A stretch of 6,746 nucleotides of DNA from Clostridium_Z sp040797585 (GTDB lineage Bacteria; Bacillota; Clostridia; Clostridiales; Clostridiaceae), in the NCBI RefSeq assembly GCF_040797585.1, contig NZ_JBFNEO010000161.1:1-6746 (forward strand), given 5' to 3'. A program made the position numbers and the translations under genes. Position 1 is the stretch's first letter; each line of letters opens with the position of its first letter. Positions 1 through 5,900 of the stretch are shown in pieces. A model generated the notes under the pieces. It did not search any database. It had not been told where the DNA came from and worked only from the letters and a program-made list of their open reading frames with translations.

Positions 1-249
1 CTTGAAAATAGTGTATATAATTAAACAAATATGGGCTCTCTTTCTTTGAAATCTACTACCTTTGCATAAGCGAGGGCTACATTATGATATAAGAAATAGT
101 ATTTATATAGAGGTTTTATAAAAGTTTGTCTCGGAATAAAAACATTAATAATCAGGGTGATTAAATATAAAGTCTAGGATTTTTATAACAAAGTTAATAT
201 AAATATGTTATTATTATTTATATGACAATCAGGTTTGTGAGGTGAGAGT
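1..249. other. Non-coding region upstream of smpB with a protein-like minus-strand frame
   Basis: No + strand gene is visible here. A block at about 34-78 is noticeably richer in G and C than its surroundings. On the minus strand a 50-codon frame lies between an in-frame stop at 174-176 and a stop at 21-23, and its last part (…ALAYAKVVDFKEREP…) reads like real protein. It has no start codon or ribosome binding site that I can support, so it could be the decayed 3' end of a gene, a short spurious frame, or part of a dispersed repeat. GCTCTC (35-40) can pair with GAGGGC (72-77). AATCA/TGATT (150-154/158-162) and a 9-bp AT-only inverted repeat (197-205/215-223) lie closer to smpB. I see no promoter with both boxes convincing. 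Confidence 0.5.
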
Positions 250-723
250 ATGGCTAAAACTGGAGAGAAGAATAATAAGACTTTAGCTGAGAATAGAAAA
301 GCAAGGCATGACTATTTTGTAGAAGAAGCCTTTGAGGCAGGAATAGAGTTAGTAGGAACGGAAGTAAAGTCCATAAGAGCAGGTAAGGCTAATTTAAAGG
401 ATTCTTATGGTGAAATAAGAAATGGAGAACTATTTATAAGAAATATGCATATAAGTCCCTATGAGCAAGGAAATATATTTAATGTAGATCCTTTAAGAGA
501 TAGAAGACTGCTTATGCATAAGGAGCAAATTTCACAGCTTACTGGAAGAACAGCTCAAGAAGGATATACTTTAGTACCATTATCTTTATATTTAAAGAAT
601 GGTAGAGTAAAGGTTGCCCTTGGAGTAGTTAAGGGTAAGAAGAATTATGATAAGAGAGACTCTATGCTTGAGAAGGCACATAAGAGAGACATAGAAAGAG
701 AAATGAAAAATAAGTATAGATAA
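250..723 (+). CDS. smpB: SsrA-binding protein SmpB
   Basis: SmpB binds tmRNA (ssrA) and brings it to ribosomes stalled on broken or stop-less mRNA. The ribosome is then released and the unfinished peptide is tagged for proteolysis; the protein acts in the cytoplasm. The 157-residue length is normal for the family. Recognisable family blocks are the N-terminal NRKARHDYFVEEAFEAGIEL (15-34) followed by GTEVKSIRAGKANLKDSY (36-53), HISPYEQGN (67-75) with a following DPLRDRRLL segment, and the basic C-terminal tail GKKNYDKRD…KAHKRDIEREMK (129-153), which in the family enters the decoding centre. The ATG is preceded by GAGGTGA (239-245) at normal spacing. In Firmicutes smpB commonly follows rnr and is often close to ssrA; neither is seen here. 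An intrinsic terminator directly after the stop makes it the last gene of its transcript. Identification is secure. Confidence 0.97.
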   Translation: MAKTGEKNNKTLAENRKARHDYFVEEAFEAGIELVGTEVKSIRAGKANLKDSYGEIRNGELFIRNMHISPYEQGNIFNVDPLRDRRLLMHKEQISQLTGRTAQEGYTLVPLSLYLKNGRVKVALGVVKGKKNYDKRDSMLEKAHKRDIEREMKNKYR

Positions 724-754
724 GGAATACCTAACTTAGGTGTTCCTTATTTTT
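722..754 (+). terminator. Intrinsic terminator of smpB
   Basis: The arms AAGGAATACC and GGTGTTCCTT (one G·U pair) form a stem that starts inside the stop codon and can extend through CTAA/TTAG to a very small loop. It is followed by TATTTTT. This is a standard rho-independent terminator and ends smpB transcription before the next module. Confidence 0.85.
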
Positions 755-781
755 ATTATCAAAAATAAATAACTAGGAGAT

Positions 782-946
782 ATGAAAGTGTATAAACAAA
801 GATTAAAAAAAGAATTTAAGGAAAAGTTAAGCAAGTCAGATGTTACATATATTAAAAATAACTTTATCTTTTTAATAAAGTCATCAAAACAAGTTGATTT
901 TTTAGTACGAACGTACTATACTAATAATATAGTACGTTCGTACTAA
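782..946 (+). CDS. Possible 54-residue ORF or gene remnant overlapping the TetR promoter
   Basis: An open frame of 54 codons runs from ATG 782 and ends at a TAA (944-946) that includes the last base of the second TetR operator. An AGGAGA sequence (775-780) lies only one base before the ATG but seven bases before an in-frame GTG at 788, so GTG would be the better start. The first 40 or so residues are Lys-rich and plausible (KQRLKKEFKEKLSKSD, then a hydrophobic FIFLI patch). The last 14 are encoded by the operator inverted repeat and are unlikely to be functional protein. No family is recognised. It may be the 5' stump of a gene cut by arrival of the TetR module, or a chance frame in AT-rich DNA. 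Confidence 0.25.
   Translation: MKVYKQRLKKEFKEKLSKSDVTYIKNNFIFLIKSSKQVDFLVRTYYTNNIVRSY
894..922 (+). promoter_or_regulatory. Sigma-A-type promoter of the TetR operon
   Basis: The -35 box TTGATT (894-899) and the -10 box TATACT (917-922) are separated by exactly 17 bases, which predicts transcription starting near 929-931. The first operator fills the spacer and touches the -10 box, and the second lies at the predicted start site. Repressor binding would therefore block polymerase, as expected for an autoregulated TetR gene. Confidence 0.75.
904..917. promoter_or_regulatory. TetR operator O1 (AGTACGAACGTACT)
   Basis: This is a palindrome with 6-bp half-sites AGTACG and CGTACT around a central AA. 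The size and symmetry are typical of TetR-family operators. It lies between the -35 and -10 boxes of the promoter of the adjacent TetR gene, so that gene's product is the obvious ligand. Binding is inferred. Confidence 0.8.
931..944. promoter_or_regulatory. TetR operator O2 (AGTACGTTCGTACT)
   Basis: This site has the same half-sites as O1 with TT at the centre, making it the exact reverse complement of O1. Its centre is 27 bp from that of O1. It overlaps the predicted transcription start and ends just before the AAGGAGGT ribosome binding site of the repressor gene, so a second dimer here would strengthen repression. Confidence 0.8.
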
Positions 947-961
947 AAAGGAGGTAAAAAG

Positions 962-1534
962 GTGAATAGGAAACAACATATTATTGATGCCACAATTGAA
1001 TTGATTATGCACTTAGGGTTTTCAAACTTTTCCGTAGGGAAAGTTGCAAATAAAATTAATGTAAGCAAGGGGGTTATAACCTACCATTTTCCCACAAAAG
1101 AATCTTTATTGCAATCTGTAGTAGTCAACTATTACGAGGAGGTTGCTAGATATATGGAGAAACATATAAGACTTGATAAAGGTTCCATCGACACTTTAAA
1201 AAGCTATATTGAGTCCTGTTTATATTTTTCAAGCGAAAATAAGAAAGAAACAATAGCTATAGTAGATATTGTATTAAACAGCCGTACAGAAGATGGGGAA
1301 ATTCTCTTCAAACAAGATGATAATAGCATATACCAACCTTTAATTGAAATATTTAAATATGGTCAAGAGGTTGAAAGAGTTTTTAGAGATTTTTCACCAG
1401 AATTTATGGCAAGATGCGTTAGAAGTATTATAGATTCTACTAGTCTTGCAATTGCAAAAGACGAAATTAAGGATGTAGATGAAGCTATCCGAGAGGTAAA
1501 AACAATCTTTGAGTCAGCTACAAAATTAGAATAA
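962..1534 (+). CDS. TetR/AcrR-family transcriptional repressor
   Basis: This is a cytoplasmic ligand-responsive repressor of 190 residues, the usual TetR-family length. The N-terminal helix-turn-helix spans about residues 5-50. It has the family's IIDATIELIMHLGF first helix, the recognition region VSKGVITYHFPTKESLL (34-50) and the characteristic YHF (41-43). The rest is a helical ligand-binding and dimerisation domain without recognisable specificity. The GTG start is supported by AAGGAGGT (948-955), with seven bases between the GGAGG core and the start. The promoter directly upstream carries two matching palindromic operators, so autorepression is strongly predicted. The only gene visibly in its operon is the small membrane protein 15 bases downstream. 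Non-AGA Arg codons such as CGT and CGA appear here more than in the neighbours, a weak hint of transfer. The inducer is unknown. Confidence 0.93.
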   Translation: MNRKQHIIDATIELIMHLGFSNFSVGKVANKINVSKGVITYHFPTKESLLQSVVVNYYEEVARYMEKHIRLDKGSIDTLKSYIESCLYFSSENKKETIAIVDIVLNSRTEDGEILFKQDDNSIYQPLIEIFKYGQEVERVFRDFSPEFMARCVRSIIDSTSLAIAKDEIKDVDEAIREVKTIFESATKLE

Positions 1535-1549
1535 ATTGGAGGAATAAAA

Positions 1550-1765
1550 ATGAAAGTATTTTTAAGAATTTTAGCAATGATATTATTGGTTTTACCAGCA
1601 CAGCATTTAATAAGAGGACTATTGCCAGGTATTTTGGGAAATGGCTATAAACTTGAGATATTTAACCTTAATAACACAATGGTTATAGTTATTTCAATGA
1701 TTATGCTAGCAAGTAGCATTTATTTATTTCATATAACTGAACCGTTTTTTAACAATAAAAATTGA
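1550..1765 (+). CDS. Small two-helix membrane protein of the TetR operon
   Basis: This 71-residue protein belongs to no family I recognise. Residues about 4-27 (starting VFLRILAMILLVL) and about 43-63 (TMVIVISMIMLASSIYLF) are hydrophobic and long enough to cross the membrane. A short polar loop containing YKLEIFNLNN lies between them, and the Lys/Asn-rich end is polar. GGAGG (1538-1542) lies seven bases before the ATG, so this is a deliberately translated gene and not a shadow frame. It starts 15 bases after the TetR stop and is almost certainly co-transcribed and repressed with it. It could be a small accessory or stress-response membrane protein; at 71 residues it is shorter than the roughly 105-residue four-helix SMR exporters and is not one of them. 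Confidence 0.8.
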   Translation: MKVFLRILAMILLVLPAQHLIRGLLPGILGNGYKLEIFNLNNTMVIVISMIMLASSIYLFHITEPFFNNKN

Positions 1766-1774
1766 TAGTATTTC

Positions 1775-1786
1775 TGGAAGCTTCCA
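1775..1786. repeat. 12-bp perfect palindrome TGGAAGCTTCCA
   Basis: The palindrome begins ten bases after the stop of the small membrane protein gene. As RNA it would form only a 4-bp stem with a 4-base loop followed by AAATTCTTTT, too weak for a clear terminator. It could instead be a protein-binding site, or chance. Confidence 0.4.
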
Positions 1787-1861
1787 AATTCTTTTATGGG
1801 TTTTAATTCATAATATTTTTATATGGCGAAGTAGAAGTAAAAGTTATTAATAACAAGAAAG

Positions 1862-1918
1862 TAAAAGTTAGCTTGTATCTTAAATTACCATGTAAAATAA
1901 GATATAGGCTAACTTTTA
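1862..1918. terminator. Long hairpin, probable terminator of the TetR operon
   Basis: Arms of 21 bases at 1862-1882 and 1898-1918 pair throughout with two G·U wobbles around a 15-base loop. The right arm ends in CTTTTA and the left arm begins TAAAAG, so a short T-run occurs on both strands, as in bidirectional terminators. The stem is unusually long for the purpose and lies about 100 bases after the operon's last gene. An alternative is a decayed repeat or a small structured RNA. Confidence 0.6.
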
Positions 1919-1950
1919 TGCAATAAGTCTATGGATATATACTTTTAATA

Positions 1951-2037
1951 AGAACAGTGTTGATTATTATGCAATTAACTTACTACAGATTATATTTATA
2001 ATCTACTCTAAACAAGATTTCACATAACATCTGTTCT
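1951..2037 (+). other. Nested inverted repeats (possible structured RNA or control site)
   Basis: AGAACAGTGTT (1951-1961) can pair with AACATCTGTTCT (2026-2037) with one bulged base. Inside it, AGATTATA/TATAATCT (1987-1994/1997-2004) is a perfect 8-bp inverted repeat with only two bases between the arms. The two-level nesting suggests structure, but the inner element is AT-only and the genome is AT-rich, so chance is possible. No known riboswitch core is recognised. Confidence 0.3.
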
Positions 2038-2140
2038 GATAACAATTTATTCAATTTACAGATAAATTTACTAATTTTACTCTTAAATTTATAAAAAATA
2101 CCTATATAACCCATTTAATGTAAACGGAATCTATTTATTA

Positions 2141-2149
2141 TGTTAATAT
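2141..2149 (+). promoter_or_regulatory. Weak extended -10 candidate for the exported-protein locus
   Basis: TG T TAATAT (2141-2149) fits an extended -10 element, 49 bases before the ATG of the next gene. No good -35 box lies 16-18 bases upstream. It is the best candidate in this stretch but could be chance. Confidence 0.25.
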
Positions 2150-2198
2150 TAAGAACGTAAATCAATTGATAAGATATATCAAAGAAGGAGGGAATGGT

Positions 2199-2702
2199 AT
2201 GAATAAAAAGGTAATAGCAATTGTTGCATTTATTGTGGCAATGGCAGTATCCACAAGTGTATATGCCTTAAATGGAAATAATAGTGGAGATACTGCGGTT
2301 ACAGTTAAGCCTATTGAAACTTCTTTAGGTGATGATAACTCTTTAAATCTTATAACAAATCCATCTAATCCATGGGAGAATAATGGAGGAAATGCTAGCA
2401 GCAGTAAAGGGAGTAATGAAGAGAATAAAGCTACTATAAAGACTAAGGTAGCAAGTAGTAACATAATAAATAAGGCTAAATCTAGAATAATGGAAGTTCA
2501 TTTTGTTTACTATGGAGTTATAGTTCTTAAGGATGGAGATATTAATAACTGTAAATTCTATATAGATGGGGAAGAAGTAACACCATCTAAGGTAAATAAA
2601 GAAGGAACTATAGTAAAGATAGAACTTGGAAAGAAAGACTCAAGAACATTAAAGGTTGTAAAGGGAAGTGTTGAAGATACAACTACACTTAGATATAGAT
2701 AA
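2199..2702 (+). CDS. Exported hypothetical protein, 167 residues
   Basis: The protein is not assigned to a family. It begins with a clear Sec signal peptide: MNKK, a hydrophobic core at residues 5-17, and a probable cleavage after VYA at 23. A Ser/Asn/Gly-rich, low-complexity stretch follows (about 25-78), then a compact C-terminal domain (about 94-167) with alternating hydrophobic residues typical of beta strands, including CKFYIDGEEVTPS (118-130) and a single Cys at 118. The IDGEEV turn resembles the strand-NG-strand pattern in the repeats of the large downstream protein, suggesting a related beta fold, but the match is partial. The ATG at 2199 is chosen over an in-frame TTG at 2166 because AAGGAGGG (2185-2192) is correctly spaced for it and the signal peptide then starts at the N terminus. 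It has no membrane or sortase anchor, so it is probably secreted. No clear terminator separates it from the next gene. Confidence 0.88.
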   Translation: MNKKVIAIVAFIVAMAVSTSVYALNGNNSGDTAVTVKPIETSLGDDNSLNLITNPSNPWENNGGNASSSKGSNEENKATIKTKVASSNIINKAKSRIMEVHFVYYGVIVLKDGDINNCKFYIDGEEVTPSKVNKEGTIVKIELGKKDSRTLKVVKGSVEDTTTLRYR

Positions 2703-2795
2703 AAAAAGTTTATCTTATGGCTACCAATTATAATAGCCTCGTCCTCTTAAAAGATAGGGGATAACAGTTGCTACGCTCTATATTAACTCATCTAA

Positions 2796-2827
2796 CTTTA
2801 AGATGGTGGAAAAAACCTCATCTAAAG
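2796..2827 (+). other. Bulged 12-bp hairpin with hexa-A loop in the leader
   Basis: A2801-G2809 pairs with C2816-T2823 (one bulged T, one G·U pair), extended by CTTT/AAAG across one bulged A. No T-run follows, so it is not a terminator. The same AGATG (2801-2805) can instead pair with an upstream CATCT (2789-2793), making two mutually exclusive folds. Confidence 0.5.
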
Positions 2828-2929
2828 GAAGACTCGTTCTATATAACTAAAGAGCTATATAAAAAAATCACCCAAGTGGGATAATATAAAATTTCGGAAA
2901 TTAATTATAACACAGTAGAAAAATAAAGG

Positions 2930-2936
2930 AAAGGAG
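2930..2936 (+). promoter_or_regulatory. Ribosome binding site that decides the start of the large gene
   Basis: AAAGGAG ends one base before an ATG at 2938 and seven bases before a second in-frame ATG at 2944. The spacing favours 2944, which removes two residues ahead of the signal peptide. Confidence 0.65.
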
Positions 2937-2943
2937 AATGGAT

Positions 2944-5900
2944 ATGATAAGAAAATCTAGTTATATAAAAGCTCTAGCTATAGGTATAACTCTTACATTT
3001 TTATATGGAGTAAATGCAAAGGCAGCCCCAACAGAGCTATATGGATATAGAAAAATGAGTATTTATGATTTTCATGAAGGTAGCTATGATAAATATGGAA
3101 ATATTAGATATATGCCAGGTGGATCAGAGTTTTCCACTACAGGAAATAATAAAGTGGGGGGAAAGATAGGTACCACCACTACAGCAGGTATTAAAGAAAA
3201 ATCTACAGCTAAAACTCAAGCAATAGTTAGACCTAAGAGAAGTACAAAATCTGTAGATGTAGTATCCTCTGCAAGCAATAAAGAAGGTGAGGGTGGAGGA
3301 AGCGACGTAGTAACAGGTGCATCTGGAGGATTTGTGGCAGCTGATGTGGTATTTGACTTTAACATGCTATCCAATGCATTCATTTTAAAGGATTTAGGAT
3401 ATGATATACCAGAAGCTAATAAAATAATAGATATATTCAATACTACAACTAGAACTCATATAGGGAAAAGGGGAGTATTAGATTTTCTAGTAGATTATGA
3501 GGATTATCTAGAAAAAGCAAATAATGCTTTTTATGATGATGAGTATTTAAGTTTTGAGGACTATATAAAATCTAATGATTATAAAAAGAGAAATTACCCT
3601 TATAAGGTTAAACATGTATTAGAGGATGGAGGATTTGGAGAGCAAATGGACCCAATGGAAGTCAATAAAAAAGATTCTCCAAAGGTAAATACAGACTTAA
3701 AAAATAATATTAAGGGAAATAAAGTAGAGCTTAAATTTAAGGAAAATCAAGATTGGGCAAATAACATAGAAAGTATAAGAGTAGGAAATAACCTTCCAGA
3801 AAAACTTATAGGAGATTATGTTAAGGTCGAAAAAGACAAGCTTATAATAGATAGTAATGTACTAGAGCTTGGTAACAATGCTCTTACTATAAAATCTAAG
3901 GGGTATAGAACCATATATGTTAATCAACCTATCTATAAAGGTAAAGTTAAACCAGAAGTTAAGAGTAGTAACTTATTAGGTGAAGATATAAAAATAACTA
4001 AGGTTACAGAGGATTATATTAAGAGTCTTAAGTCTGTAGTGATAAATGGTAAGACTTTAGATAATAATAACTACTATTATTCAAAGGAAGAGAATATCCT
4101 TGTTATAAAAAAGGATACCTTTGATGGAGTAGGAGTATATAGTATAACTTTAAATAATCAGCCAGAATATGAAAACGTAACCTTAACCACAGTTATAAAT
4201 AGAGGTAATAAAGAAGGGATAAGTTTAGTACCTGATATTACTAATAATTTTCATGGAGACATCCTAGAACTTCCTATAGAAAACTATAGTGAAGACTTAA
4301 ATGGAAAAATAAAAAAAATATATGTTGGGAAGTATCTATATAATTCTAACAAGATCAATATAAAGGATGGTAAACTTATAATTACTCCAGAGCTTTTAAA
4401 AGGCCAAAAAGGAAAGATTCAAATAAAAATCATATTAAAAGATAGAAGTGAAATAAGTGCTATTCAAGTAGTTGAAGAAAATAAGGAAATACTTAAGGCA
4501 CCTAAGCTTAAGGCGGAATCAAGAGAAGTTGGACAAGATATCTATTTAGATTTTGATAAAAATGAGAAGTGGGAAAAATCCATATATAGTATAAAGCTTT
4601 TGCCTACTTTAGGTGGTGGAAGTCTTGGTACTGATATAGAATATAAAATACAAGATGGAAGAATCATATTAAGATATGACTCCAATGTATTTAGAAGAAA
4701 TGGATTATCTAAGGTTAGAGTTTTTGCAAGTGGCTATGAACCAGAGGATGTTATGGTAGAGCTTAAAAAAGATCATCCAACCTTCCTATTACCATATCCT
4801 CCAAAGGTTAATGAAGAGTTTGTAATTCAAATGACTCAGAAAACTCAAGATAGTGATTGGAGCGTAAATTTAAAATCAGTAACCTTAGATGGAAAACCTC
4901 TTGAAGAAAATAAGGATTTTGATCCTATGATAACAGGAATTAAGTTCTTAAAGAACTCTATAACTACACCTGGGGATCATAAGTTAGTAATAAAATCTAC
5001 AGGATATAAGGATTATGAAGTAGTTTTAAAAATTAGAGATATTAATGGAGACTTAGTAAATCCTATAGAAGTTGATAAATTAATCTTTAAAGATACAGTA
5101 GTTAAGGGAAAAGATTTTATTATAGAAACCTCTCAAAAGAGTTGGCTTGAAAATATAATTCAATGTGAGTTAAATGGGGTAGCTCTTAAAGAAGGCGATT
5201 TTGAAATAAAATATAATAAATTTATAGTAAAATCTCATAATATAACAAAAGATGGGGAGAATGAATTATTTATAAGGTCAAAGAATCACAATAAGGTAAA
5301 AATTAAGTTTAATGTTAAAAATAATATGAGGCTTAAAAATGGTCCTATTATAGAGGGAATAACCCAAGGTAATATTGCATCCAAGGATATAGAATTAATC
5401 TTTAATGATGATGAGGCTTGGAGAAACTCTGTAAATAATATAAAAATAAATGGAGTTAATCATTCCTTAAAACAAGTTCATTTAGAAAAGGGTAAGATAA
5501 TATTCAAATCAGGGCTTTTAAAGGATGGATTAAACAATATAGTAATAGAAGCTAAGGGATATAATAATGTTAGTTTTGTTCAAGAAATAGGAAAAACTAT
5601 ACCAGAGAAGGTATCCATTATATTAAAGGATATAAAGGTAGGAGAGAAGTTAACATTAAATTATGCTTATGGCTTTGAATTTAATGTGGAGAAGATCACT
5701 GTAAATGGACAAGAAGTAGACATTAAGAATAATTGTGAAAGAACCATGGCTGGAGACTTATATATTAACACTAAGGGAGAATTATTTAAGGAGCCAGGAA
5801 CCTACTCTGTAGTTATAAAAGCTAAAGGCTTTGCTGATAAGGAATTCATCATAAATGTTACAGAAAAGCCTAAGGATGATAATATAGATGATGGAAAAAA

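Larger units (their letters stand above)
899..949. repeat. Perfect 22-bp inverted repeat carrying both operators
   Basis: The left arm at 899-920 and the right arm at 928-949 are exact reverse complements, separated by a 7-base spacer (CTAATAA). Each arm contains one 14-bp palindromic operator. In RNA the full repeat could also form a long hairpin just before the ribosome binding site, but the predicted start point inside the spacer or right arm means normal transcripts would lack the left arm. Confidence 0.9.
1766..2198. other. Long intergenic region between the TetR operon and the exported-protein locus
   Basis: No supportable gene lies in these 433 bases. They contain a 12-bp perfect palindrome just after the TetR operon, another at 1843-1854 (GTTATTAATAAC), a long hairpin (1862-1918), a nested stem region (1951-2037) and a weak promoter candidate near 2144. 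The next gene's ribosome binding site is at 2185-2192. The rest is AT-rich sequence in which I see nothing specific. Confidence 0.6.
2703..2943 (+). promoter_or_regulatory. Structured leader of the HID-repeat protein gene
   Basis: This 241-base gap is rich in pairing. GGCTA/TAGCC (2719-2723/2734-2738) and CCTC/GGGG (2743-2746/2757-2760) are small hairpins. CTTTAAGATGGTGG (2796-2809) pairs with CCTCATCTAAAG (2816-2827) over about 12 base pairs, with two bulges and an AAAAAA loop. TATATAACT/AGCTATATA (2840-2848/2853-2861) is a further hairpin with one mismatch. A perfect TATAAT (2729-2734) could be a -10 box giving a roughly 200-base leader, though without a good -35 box. I tested it by eye for c-di-GMP-I, c-di-GMP-II, S-box and T-box cores and a VirR box, and found none. 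It may be a leader controlling the large surface protein, or an intergenic repeat. Confidence 0.4.

Noticed and set aside
724..961. tmRNA gene (ssrA) next to smpB
   Set aside because: No tRNA-like ends, CCA terminus or tag-coding frame are visible here or elsewhere in the window.
2166..2198. TTG start extending the 167-residue protein by 11 residues
   Set aside because: The extension is encoded by the AAGGAGGG ribosome binding site itself and would put a charged tail before the signal peptide.
2162..2464. 100-residue minus-strand ORF
   Set aside because: It lies antisense over the signal peptide and linker of the 167-residue exported protein. It has no ribosome binding site, and its hydrophobic, Leu/Phe-rich look is the complement of the + strand coding pattern.
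2868..2880. ATCACCCAAGTGG as a possible VirR box
   Set aside because: It does not match the CCAGTT-N-N-N-CAC type arrangement of VirR boxes, and no paired second box is present.
2703..2943. c-di-GMP riboswitch (class I or II), S-box or T-box in the leader
   Set aside because: The conserved core sequences of these classes are absent by eye on either strand. A covariance-model search would settle it.
3216..3440. 74-residue minus-strand ORF
   Set aside because: It lies wholly inside the large HID-repeat gene in antisense, with no start signal. Its Ser/Pro/Thr-rich content mirrors the Gly/Ser-rich linker on the + strand.
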